A stretch of 64,000 nucleotides of DNA from Kitasatospora sp. NBC_00240. Its GTDB lineage: Bacteria; Actinomycetota; Actinomycetes; Streptomycetales; Streptomycetaceae. A program made the translations under genes and the position numbers. The number at the start of each line of letters is the position of its first letter. Position 1 is the stretch's first letter. Shown one piece after another: positions 29,101-33,713 of this stretch. Under the pieces are notes generated by a model, which was given only the letters and a program-made list of their open reading frames with translations, made no database searches and was not told where the DNA came from. The DNA lies in NCBI RefSeq assembly GCF_026342405.1, contig NZ_JAPEMU010000001.1, positions 8,184,001 through 8,248,000 on the forward strand, written 5' to 3'.

Positions 29101-29187
29101 CCGCTGGGCGCCGGTCAGCTCCCAGGTCTCGGGGGTGGTGCGCGCGGTCGGCGTGGAGGAGGCGGATCCATGTCGGTCCTGAAACAC
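20155..29187 (-). CDS. antC: Nonribosomal peptide synthetase C-A-T-C-A-KR-T (AntC)
   Basis: 3010 aa from a GTG at 29187 (AGGA nine bases upstream). C1 (20-450) has AHHILLDG (152-158). A1 (470-985) has specificity residues D673, F674, W677, N716, I745, G747, M773, V781, H782, K975, the canonical threonine code. T1 Ser1032 (LGGHSLLA). C2 (1090-1540) has LHHSAADG. The second ligase (about 1640-2130) is FAAL/acyl-AMP-ligase-like (LTSGSTGLPKAV, NWIPLDHVTGV, GMSETCSVV) and lacks the amino-acid-binding Asp, as expected for a keto acid such as pyruvate. KR (about 2300-2820): SGGLGDVGSR, SFSSVNGFFGG, YAAANAF. T2: FFDLGGNSLLLV. Linkers carry tandem-repeat-encoded low-complexity stretches. Confidence 0.94.
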   Translation of the reverse strand: MFQDRHGSASSTPTARTTPETWELTGAQRGIWYGQLLDPANRVYNTGEYAEIHGPVDSALFEEALRRSTAEAQTFGLRFTDTPDGPRATAAPPADPALRLVDVASEPDPRAAAEAWMRADLLTPVDLIEGPLFANALVRAADDHWFWYLRAHHILLDGYAFTLVLRRVAEVYTALADGREPPPHPFPPARLPIEEERAYRGSARFERDRAHWAARFADRPAVAGLAAGGAAPSAPFLRRRTDLDGPAAGRLSAAAARLGVGRTELFLTAAAAYVHRATGTPDVVLGVTTMSRSGSAALRTPATMSNILPLRLAVAPGDTLADLGRTVAAELRDVRRHQQYRGEDLRRDLGLLGSGRPLYGPVLNLVPFTHDLRFGASPATAGHLTGGVVEDLTITVRPHPAGSGLRIDVDANPALYGEAALTDHQERFLLLLDRLAEAPPGLAVSRADLLKPGERPEPHRTPGAAPAADATLPARFRAQAARTPDAVAVRDEHTDLTFRQLDDRADRLARLLTERGAGPGTLVALALPRSAELVVALLAVLKSGAGYLPLDPGYPAERLRAVCADAAPALLVTDARTAPALPAFGAPALVLDDPATALALTAPALAADATTAAPAVPAPGDLAYVIHTSGSTGRPKGVEITHANVVRLFETSAAHFGFGPDDVWTLFHSYAFDFSVWEIWGALLHGGRLVVVPHATTRSPADFLELLRRERVTVLNQTPSAFQQLILADREAPADAAPLALRQVIFGGEALEPARLRPWVERHGDETPALVNMYGITETTVHVTHHRVTRALVAEPGGRSVIGTPLPDLRVHLLDQYLQPVPPGWTGEMYVAGPGLARGYLDRPELTADRFPLDPFGAPGERMYRTGDLARRANDGTLEYLGRADQQVKIRGFRIEPGEVESALLEHPGVAQAAVVAREAPGGGDRILVGYVVPEPGPAPEPAGLRAHVAGLLPEYMVPGACVLLPALPLTANGKLDTRELPAPDFGAAGSGGSAGATAAEALVCRLYEEVLGLPAGTVGTGDSFFDLGGHSLLAGRLVARLRAATGAAVAVSTVFADPTPAGLAAGLADPAGGPAGRPALVPGRRPDLIPLSSAQRSMWFLNRLDPSAATYNIPLVVRLDDAIDQDALRAALADLADRHESLRTVLTGSDGSPRQEIRPAGTVRPALRVVDCPPEEIDPYVARAGRHRFDLTTDTPLRAGLYGPGTGGQVLVLVLHHSAADGWSLRPLADDLSLAYAARAEGRAPRWEPLAVQYADYALWQRALLDGRADPDTPIGRAAGFWHTALAGLPPELPLPTDRPRPAVPGRRGGGLSVAVDAELHRALLRLGEESGASLFMVLQAALAALLTGWGAGTDIPVGTPVAGRSDEALDDLIGLLTNTLVLRTDTSGDPEFRELLSRVRAFDLNAYDHQELPFELLVEELNPVRSPARHPLFQVMLALQNNRPAVLRLGAQEARLTPTPTGTAKFDLFVDVLEYRGEDGSPGGLHCHVEYAADLFDAATVRELADHLHALLAAVAADPSARISALPAPAARPAAAGAPTTGQLFDPAPVERAVLALGGIRDCLALPPDGREPGRPTVLAVPTRAGAVEQAARALHRAAPDPARAPRLVAVTDLPRTADGALDPVALDALPRIDADLAARWQSALAALPGVAGATADLEEPVEPLGRRRTATTRRPTSSGQDSTRQDGTGHDGTGQDGTGHDAGGHDGPPPGDAPAPSLSEGPPLPEPTVGTWAEALRRAATGGPHAEVVHVRADGGSVRRDYASLAEEASRVLGGLRERGLRAGDRVILQCDDTEDFLAALWGCVLGGFVTVPLTVPATYRTASAAVAKLEGIWRMLDRPWIVASAGNEPGLRELSGRPGEPAMRLVTVDALRQGPADTGWHPARPDDDFLLLLTSGSTGLPKAVRLSQRNVLARTAAAAAMNGLTEDDVSLNWIPLDHVTGVVMFHLRDVYLGCRQVHAPTSWILEDPLRWMDLADRHRVSVTWAPNFAFGLLGEHAHRAADRRWDLSPMRLVMNAGEVVVAATARRFLDVLAPFGMPSTVMHPGWGMSETCSVVTDAPLAREPVPGEGGFVSCGLPYPGFAMRVVDERDAVVPEGTVGRFQVRGASVTSGYHDNPEANAESFTADGWFETGDLALLRARELYITGRAKDVIIVNGVNHYSHEIEACVEELPFVVRSFTAACAVRGDRAAGTDELALFVHLEPGQDVAQALRAIRGKVTREIGVSPAYLLPVPQDAVPKTEIGKIQRTRLRGRFEAGEFDEAVRESEILLGTAAGVPDWFLRPVWQRAEPRRRPRPADRHTLLLAGTDPLSTATADALAAALRREGGRATVATAADAFERLDAAGYRLRPDAPEDHRRLLAALAEDDRPLDGVVHLGALTTRPADPDSVEGLLAAQREGADSLLCLARALAGTHPPEHGTTLHLVTVQSQAVLPQDRPGYAHAAAGGLLRSLPEELPWLSAAGFDVPADTPERIAALVLAEVSVPVTDAEVAHRAGQRWVRRLAPLPDPLPEQPADQRTDPRTDPLDNPRTDPRTDPRTDPLGEPQVGPGPAAPDGFLLVSGGLGDVGSRIAAHLLRTPGTRLLMVGRTDLPPEQSWDAVRAAGGPGARRIEAYRELRALGEVRYASADITDPAQVRAAVEKAAAAWSVPLTGVLHLAGGFDQGAAADYDLPRWRAALAAKVTGGWVLHRLATEYAASSFLSFSSVNGFFGGSMNGAYAAANAFLDALAVHQRGAGLDARSLAWSMWDELGMSRGYALKALTEARGYRVLDEADALRSFDLARSVDAPHLLVGVDRGAAWIRGHVLDRARPVHRVAGRVALREGADLTAVHRGATDAARLAGADGHWVLRAAGSAPAGTAPSREATGGAGAGRLRELEDALSAVWRRVLGRDEVGVEENFFDLGGNSLLLVRAQTTVNQELGRDLSVLDLFDHPTVAALARHLAGADPDGRTDGRTGAPADPAGAPAPAPAPAPGSALERARQQAQRRQSARNRTTRARTRTENDG
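20255..20284. repeat. GGTGCC hexanucleotide repeat in the antC tail
   Basis: Five exact copies of GGTGCC on the + strand encode the Ala-Pro stretch near the AntC C-terminus, after the last carrier domain. It lies where AntC would dock with AntD, so copy number could tune docking length. Confidence 0.85.
21553..21636. repeat. 12-bp repeats in antC before the KR nucleotide-binding segment
   Basis: Five good copies plus variants of CGGGTCGGTGCG encode an RTDP-type repeat linker (RTDPRTDPL) between the catalytically inactive half and the active half of the KR region. Unit length is a multiple of three, so copy changes keep the frame. Confidence 0.85.
24086..24145. repeat. 15-bp repeats in antC before the second adenylating domain
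   Basis: Four copies of GTGCCGTCCTGCCCG with small changes encode the Gln/His-Asp-Gly-Thr-Gly linker (QDGTGHDGTG) between C2 and the second ligase domain. Frame-preserving unit length. Confidence 0.85.
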
Positions 29188-29418
29188 GATGCATCGTCCT
29201 AGGTCGAGGGCGGGCCGGGGTCGGGCCGGGAGCGGGCCGGCCGTGGCGGCGGGGCGGCGAAGGAGCGGGCCGCGGCACGGGCGTCGTGGCAGCCGGCCGG
29301 GCTGCACGGCGGCTGCCGCGGGGAGGTTCGGGGCGGGTCTTCGGGCGGACCCCGGCGCGGTGGGCGCGACACTGCGCCGGTCGGGTCGCCGGGGGTTGCT
29401 GCGCCGGATCCGGAGGTC

Positions 29419-29439
29419 TCCGAATTCGTCGAATCCGGA
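29419..29439. promoter_or_regulatory. 21-bp near-perfect palindrome, candidate operator
   Basis: TCCGAATTCG and CGAATCCGGA flank a single T; the arms match at nine of ten positions. It is unusually AT-containing for the region and lies about 230 bp upstream of the antC start. Confidence 0.4.
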
Positions 29440-29449
29440 CGCGGAATTG

Positions 29450-29463
29450 CCGCGGATCCGCGG
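29450..29463. promoter_or_regulatory. 14-bp perfect palindrome, candidate operator
   Basis: CCGCGGATCCGCGG reads the same on both strands and lies 10 bp beyond the 21-bp palindrome, about one helical turn away. The pair could hold a dimeric regulator on one DNA face. Confidence 0.35.
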
Positions 29464-30303
29464 AATGCGCAGTCCTGATCGTGCCCGAAGATGGCTGGAG
29501 CGATCATGAGTGCGATGAAAGATGTGCGCTGAGAACGCCGTTGCGCGGCACCGCATGGCGGGCATGGGGGCGACCGACGGAGCCCCCGGAGGCACATTCA
29601 ACCTTTGTGGCCGGAGCTTTTCAAGGGAATCGGGAAACTTGCCGGAGTGCGCCGGTCCGCGCCGGCGGGTCACGGGAGGGCGCCTGCAGTCGGGTGCCAC
29701 GGCGTGCGCCGATCCGCCTCCGGGAAATCTCGCCGGTGACGAACCGTCAGTGAACGACCCCTGTCATACCCACTCCGGCCTGGGAAAACAGGTGGACCTT
29801 CGGCCGGCTTCGGTGCGCCGGGATATGCCGGGGTCGCTTGCGGCCCCCTTGAAAAGGTGCCGGGACTCCGCTTGACTGGCGCGGCATGCTCACCTCATCC
29901 AGATCGGGGAGGCATGTCGGCGCGCGTCACTTCAGGTGCACCAGCCACTCGGGGGGAAACCGGTGGAAACCCGCACTGCCGAGGCCGTCACGCCGTCCGG
30001 CGAGTCACCGCACGTTCATTTGGAGTGAACCTGAGCGATCCGGTGAGAGTCATCCTCGGTCCACCTTGGCGCGATGTACGAATTCCCGTGTCCACGTCGC
30101 CGAACCGCCTTCCGGCACGGGGGCGGAATCGGCGGCGTACGACCCTGTCCGACCGCAGGCGCCGTATTTCCACGGCAGCGACCGCAATCCCGACCGACCC
30201 GACCTGACCGCATCCCGGTGGCCGAACGCGCCACCGGGGCCGAGCGTGCCCGGCCGACTCCGGGCTCCCGGCCGGATGCCGTCGGCCCGCCCCGTTCACC
30301 ACT

Positions 30304-30388
30304 CGTACCGGCACCGCACCCGTACCGGCACCGCACTCGTACCGGCACCGCACCCGTACCGGCACCGCACCCGTACCGGCACCGCACC
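30304..30388. repeat. Five 17-bp tandem repeats upstream of antB
   Basis: Copies of CGTACCGGCACCGCAC plus C or T start at 30304, 30321, 30338, 30355 and 30372. The array ends about 80 nt before antB, inside or close to its 5' leader. Because 17 is not a multiple of three, it is not a coding repeat. It is too short and has no spacers, so it is not a CRISPR array. Confidence 0.9.
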
Positions 30389-30467
30389 CGCACACCACCC
30401 GTGAAGTGAGCCCCGGCGCTTCGGCACGGCGCCCGGGCGAACGCAGACGATGAAAGGCCTGTGGAGT

Positions 30468-31784
30468 ATGCACCGCAAGTTGTCCCCGGCGGAGACCCTG
30501 TACGTCAGCGCGTCCCGGAGCCGGGCCGTGCTGACCTGTCGGGTGCTCGGAGACGTCGACGAGAAGGTGCTGGCGGCGGCCTTCGACGCCAAGATCGCCG
30601 GACACCCGTCGTTGCGAAGCCGGGTCGGCCAGGTCGACGGTGCCCTCGCGCTCGTCCCGCTGGCCGGCGAGTCACCGGTGCTGGCGGTACGTCCGGACGG
30701 GCCGACCGCCTTCGCCGAGGAGATGAACACCCCGCTGTCCGCGGACGGCCCGCTCGTCCGCGCCGTGCTTCTCCGGGGTACCACCGAGCACACCTTCGTG
30801 CTGAGCGTGGACCACACCATCACCGACGGCCACAGCGCCATCGCGCTGTTCGACGCCCTCTGGCGGACGTACGCCGACCTCGCCGACGGCGCCTTCCCGC
30901 CGCCGGAGAAGCCGCAGGGGCCGATCGACTGGCCGCCCGCGGCCACCGACCTGCTCCCGCCCTGCGCCCCGGCGGAGATCGCGGAACACCTCCGGCGCCG
31001 CGTCGAGCAGTCGAAGCGGGGGCCGATCGCGTTCCTGCCCTACGAGGCCGCGGCGGCAGCGGGGGCCGCAGCCGCGGCCGGGGTCGCGGCCGAGGACGGG
31101 CAACGGGTGCAGGTCCGGCGGGTCCTGCTCGACCAGGAGCGGACGGCGCAACTCGTGCGGTTCTCGAAAGCGGCCGGACTGTCGGTGCACGGCCTGGTCA
31201 GCGGCGCGCTGCTCAGCGTGCTCCGCCGCCGGCTGGCGGTCGGCCCGGCCCCGCTGGCCCTCGGCTGCCTGTCGCCCGTGGACCTCCGGAGCCGGGTGAC
31301 GCCGCCGATCGACCGGGAGGTGATGATTCCGGCCGTCACCGGCTTCCTCGACGTGCTCGACGTGGGCGGCGACGACGACCCGCTGGAGCTGGGCCGGCAG
31401 GTCGTCGCCCATCTGCGGGAGGCCGTCGGGCGGGGCGACTTCGTGCCGGAGACCCACATCCTCCCCGAGGTCGTCGGCAACCCGGCGCTGCTGGCCTCCA
31501 GCCTCATCGTGACCAACCTCGGCAGTCAGCCGGGCCCGACCTCGCCGCCCGGTCTGGAGCTCACCGACCTGCGCCTCGTCCCGGTCCGCGAGGAGTACTA
31601 CCCGCGCGCCGGGCGGGGACCGCTGATGGCCTGCGTGACCTCCTTCGGCGGCCGCCTCGCCATCGAACTCCCCTACAGCACCGAGTGCTTCAGTCACGAG
31701 CAGATGAGCTCCCTCGAAGCGGACACCGAGACCGTCCTGCTCGCCTTCGCCGACCGCGCCCACGGCGCGGCCGCGGTGGGGTGA
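30468..31784 (+). CDS. antB: Condensation-fold acyltransferase (AntB)
   Basis: 438 aa from the ATG at 30468; an in-frame ATG at 30450 has no ribosome site, whereas AAAGG lies ten bases before 30468. The protein has the C-domain/PapA fold: SVDHTITDGHSAI carries the HxxxDG catalytic motif near residue 115, and the C-terminal part LASSLIVTNLGSQPG and PYSTECFSHEQM match PapA-type acyltransferases. In antimycins AntB acylates the C-8 hydroxyl with various acyl-CoAs. Two-gene operon with antA, divergent from antC. Confidence 0.88.
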   Translation: MHRKLSPAETLYVSASRSRAVLTCRVLGDVDEKVLAAAFDAKIAGHPSLRSRVGQVDGALALVPLAGESPVLAVRPDGPTAFAEEMNTPLSADGPLVRAVLLRGTTEHTFVLSVDHTITDGHSAIALFDALWRTYADLADGAFPPPEKPQGPIDWPPAATDLLPPCAPAEIAEHLRRRVEQSKRGPIAFLPYEAAAAAGAAAAAGVAAEDGQRVQVRRVLLDQERTAQLVRFSKAAGLSVHGLVSGALLSVLRRRLAVGPAPLALGCLSPVDLRSRVTPPIDREVMIPAVTGFLDVLDVGGDDDPLELGRQVVAHLREAVGRGDFVPETHILPEVVGNPALLASSLIVTNLGSQPGPTSPPGLELTDLRLVPVREEYYPRAGRGPLMACVTSFGGRLAIELPYSTECFSHEQMSSLEADTETVLLAFADRAHGAAAVG

Positions 31785-31798
31785 GGAGCGTGCCGACC

Positions 31799-32374
31799 AT
31801 GACGACGCCCACCTGCTCCGCCGCCCCCCGCCCGCGCGTCCACCCGCCCAGGAGGTCACCGGACCTGCGCGAACTCCACGTCGCGGCACTGCTGGTGCGG
31901 GCCCAGGCCGGTGACCACCGGGCGGCGAACGACCTCCTGCGGCACATCGCCGCCTTCGTCCGGCAGCTCTGCCTGCCCATCGCCCGGGAGCACAGCGCGG
32001 ACGCCGCGCAGGACGCGATGCTGGCGATCTTCCGCGGCGTCCGGGGCCTGCGCGATCCGACCGCCTTCTACGGCTGGGTCCGCGCCGTGACCGTGCGGGA
32101 GGCGATCCGGACCAAGAAGCGGCTGAGTCAGGCCCCCAGCGACCTGCTGCCCAACCTCGCCGAGGACGCCGACCCGCTGGACGCCGTGCACATCTCCGAC
32201 GTGATGGAGCGGCTGCCCGACCACCACCGCCAGATCCTCACCCTGCGGGCCGTCTACGGTCTGAACGAACAGGAGGTGGCCGCCGCCCTCGGCCTGCCGG
32301 TCGGCACGGTCCGATCGCGCCTGCACCGGGCCCGACGGAGTTTCCAGAGCGCCTGGCACCAGAACTCGTCCTGA
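31799..32374 (+). CDS. antA: Pathway-specific ECF sigma factor (AntA)
   Basis: 191 aa. Region 2: DAAQDAMLAIFRGVRGLRDP and FYGWVRAVTVREAIR; region 4: RLPDHHRQILTLRAVYGLNE, then QEVAAALGLPVGTVRSRLHR (helix-turn-helix). No anti-sigma gene is adjacent, as expected of the orphan sigma factor AntA, which drives the antFG and antH-P precursor operons. The start at 31799 is favoured: AGGAG lies ten bases upstream, whereas a GTG at 31790 is too close. The C-terminus is HQNSS. Published AntA proteins are, from memory, degraded by ClpXP through a terminal Ala-Ala; that tag is absent here. Confidence 0.93.
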   Translation: MTTPTCSAAPRPRVHPPRRSPDLRELHVAALLVRAQAGDHRAANDLLRHIAAFVRQLCLPIAREHSADAAQDAMLAIFRGVRGLRDPTAFYGWVRAVTVREAIRTKKRLSQAPSDLLPNLAEDADPLDAVHISDVMERLPDHHRQILTLRAVYGLNEQEVAAALGLPVGTVRSRLHRARRSFQSAWHQNSS

Positions 32375-32480
32375 CCGGTCGCCGTCCGACCGCGGCATCC
32401 CGCGATCCGGCCGCCGTCCGACCTGGGCATCCCGCTGTCCGGTCGCCGTCCGACCTCGGACTGACCGGCCGCCGTCCGGG
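32375..32480. repeat. 32-bp imperfect tandem repeat downstream of antA
   Basis: Units begin CCGGTCGCCGTCCGACC or CCGGCCGCCGTCCGACC at 32375, 32407 and 32439, with a shorter copy at 32465. The array starts directly at the antA stop. No gene. Confidence 0.8.
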
Positions 32481-32535
32481 GCGAAGGCGATCCGGGCGCG
32501 GGGCCGGCGGGCGGCCGTCGCCGGTGCCGCGCGGG

Positions 32536-32573
32536 CCCGGAGGCCGGCCTGAGCGAACAGGCCGGCCTCCGGG
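32536..32573. terminator. Strong hairpin terminator between antA and the WXG operon
   Basis: Perfect 16-bp arms (32536-32551 and 32558-32573; CCCGGAGGCCGGCCTG and its complement) with a 6-nt loop AGCGAA. It sits between convergent transcripts and marks the right border of the antimycin cluster. Confidence 0.85.
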
Positions 32574-32591
32574 CGGGGGACCGGGACCGCG

Positions 32592-33704
32592 CTACGGCAG
32601 GATCGGTTCGCAGCCGATCGCCGTGCCGCCGGCGGTCAGGAACTGACGCCACAGTCCGTCCCGGTCGGGGAACAGCAGCCCCTGCGCGGTCGGCAGTTTC
32701 CGCTGTTCGAGCTGGAAACGGACCGGCTTGCCGTGACAGGTGGCCGTCATGGCGTCGTCGCTGCCTTCGGCCGGGTGAGCCCGGCCGAAGGCGCCGGTGC
32801 CCTCGTGCGGTTCCGGCTGGTCGTCCGCGCGACCGAGGAGCTGCGGCTCGGTGGTGAGGGTGAAGGCGGCCACCCGGTCCTTCGTGGTCCCGTCCCGGAT
32901 CTCGCAGGCCCAGAGCGGGCCGAAAGCGGTGGTCGCCTGCTCCCGGTAGGTGCCGTCCGTCGCCGTCGAGCGGGCGGGGGCCAGCGCGGGCAGCCCGCAG
33001 ACGGCCCCGAAGTCGACCGGACGGGGCACGCCCTGCGCCGACAGTGCTCCCGGCGTCGGCGTCGGCCCGTTCGAGCAGCCGTTCTTCGCGGCGACACCGC
33101 CGGCCGCCTCGGTGGCCAGCCGGGCCAGACCGTTCGCCCGGTCACCGGACGGCTTGTCGCCCGTGACCTCCACATGGACGCGAAGCCCGGGCGTGCAGCC
33201 GGCCGGCAGCAGCGCCCAGCCGGTCGAGGCCGTGACGCCCCCGCCCCCACCGCCGGGGGTGGGGGCGGTGCCGGCCGTGGCGAACAGCCGGGCGTCCGGG
33301 GCCGCCTCGGCGGCGGGGTGCGTCGGGTCGAGCAGGACCCGCAAGGTGGCCGATCGCGTACCGCCGAACAGACCCTGACCGACCGTCACCGAACACCAGG
33401 CGGGGGCGTTGTAGACGGTGGCGGCCTTCTCGTCGAAACGGGTCTGGCTGACCCGGCCGGGGCCGAGCGCGGCCTGGACGGCGTCCGCGCCGACGGCGCC
33501 GCCGCAGACCGTTCCCGGCCCGAGGACGTTCGTCCGCTGCTGAAGGACGGCGCCGGTGCCGGCGGTCGCGAGCAGCAGGACGACCGCCGCGGCGCGCAGG
33601 CGCAGCCGCCGGGTGGTGAAGCCACGCGCGGTGAGGGACCGGTCGAGTCCCGCCGGCGGGCCCGCCGTCCGCGGTGCGGGCGCTTCGTCGTGTCGAGGGT
33701 TCAC
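32592..33704 (-). CDS. Single-pass membrane or secreted protein of the WXG operon
   Basis: 370 aa. A short basic N-terminus leads to one hydrophobic helix (LRAAAVVLLLATAGTGAVL, about 36-54) and then an extracytoplasmic region of about 310 residues with paired Cys (TVCGG, PAWCSV, AGCTP, NGCSN, AVCGLP, WACEI, ATCHG, IGCEP), probably disulfide-bonded. It may contain two copies of a related fold. No enzyme motif. It lies nine bases after the large WXG-like gene, so it is probably made with it. Confidence 0.75.
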   Translation of the reverse strand: MNPRHDEAPAPRTAGPPAGLDRSLTARGFTTRRLRLRAAAVVLLLATAGTGAVLQQRTNVLGPGTVCGGAVGADAVQAALGPGRVSQTRFDEKAATVYNAPAWCSVTVGQGLFGGTRSATLRVLLDPTHPAAEAAPDARLFATAGTAPTPGGGGGGVTASTGWALLPAGCTPGLRVHVEVTGDKPSGDRANGLARLATEAAGGVAAKNGCSNGPTPTPGALSAQGVPRPVDFGAVCGLPALAPARSTATDGTYREQATTAFGPLWACEIRDGTTKDRVAAFTLTTEPQLLGRADDQPEPHEGTGAFGRAHPAEGSDDAMTATCHGKPVRFQLEQRKLPTAQGLLFPDRDGLWRQFLTAGGTAIGCEPILP

Positions 33705-33713
33705 TGCCGCCCG

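Larger units (their letters stand above)
29188..30467. promoter_or_regulatory. Large divergent antC/antB control region
   Basis: 1.28 kb without a convincing gene; all open frames here are short, Arg/Pro-rich and lack ribosome sites. It separates the core units antCDE and antBA, which in Streptomyces albus are activated by the PAS-LuxR regulator FscRI. I see two palindromes at 29419-29463, a CCTG...CAGG inverted repeat near 29789, a half-match to the PAS-LuxR box (GAATTCCC at 30080-30087), and a 17-bp repeat array close to antB. No regulator gene of that family is in this window. Confidence 0.55.

Noticed and set aside
19933..29202. A very long open frame on the + strand opposite antC and antD
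   Set aside because: It mirrors the codon bias of the synthetase genes; the translation is Gly/Arg/Val-rich without any domain, while the minus strand has clear NRPS and PKS motifs.
29722..29731. GGGAAATCTC as an FscRI-type core
   Set aside because: One mismatch in the core and poor flanks; chance occurrence is likely in a region of this size.
30080..30088. PAS-LuxR (FscRI/PimM-type) binding site
   Set aside because: GAATTCCC matches only half of the consensus box as I remember it; about ten of sixteen positions fit, too weak to call as a feature on its own.
30304..30388. CRISPR-like array
   Set aside because: 17-bp units repeat head to tail without unique spacers, and no cas gene is present; it is a simple tandem repeat.
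29886..30404. Possible gene between antC and antB on the + strand
   Set aside because: The frame lacks a ribosome site, is Arg/Pro/Ser-rich without any fold, and runs through the 17-bp non-coding repeat array.
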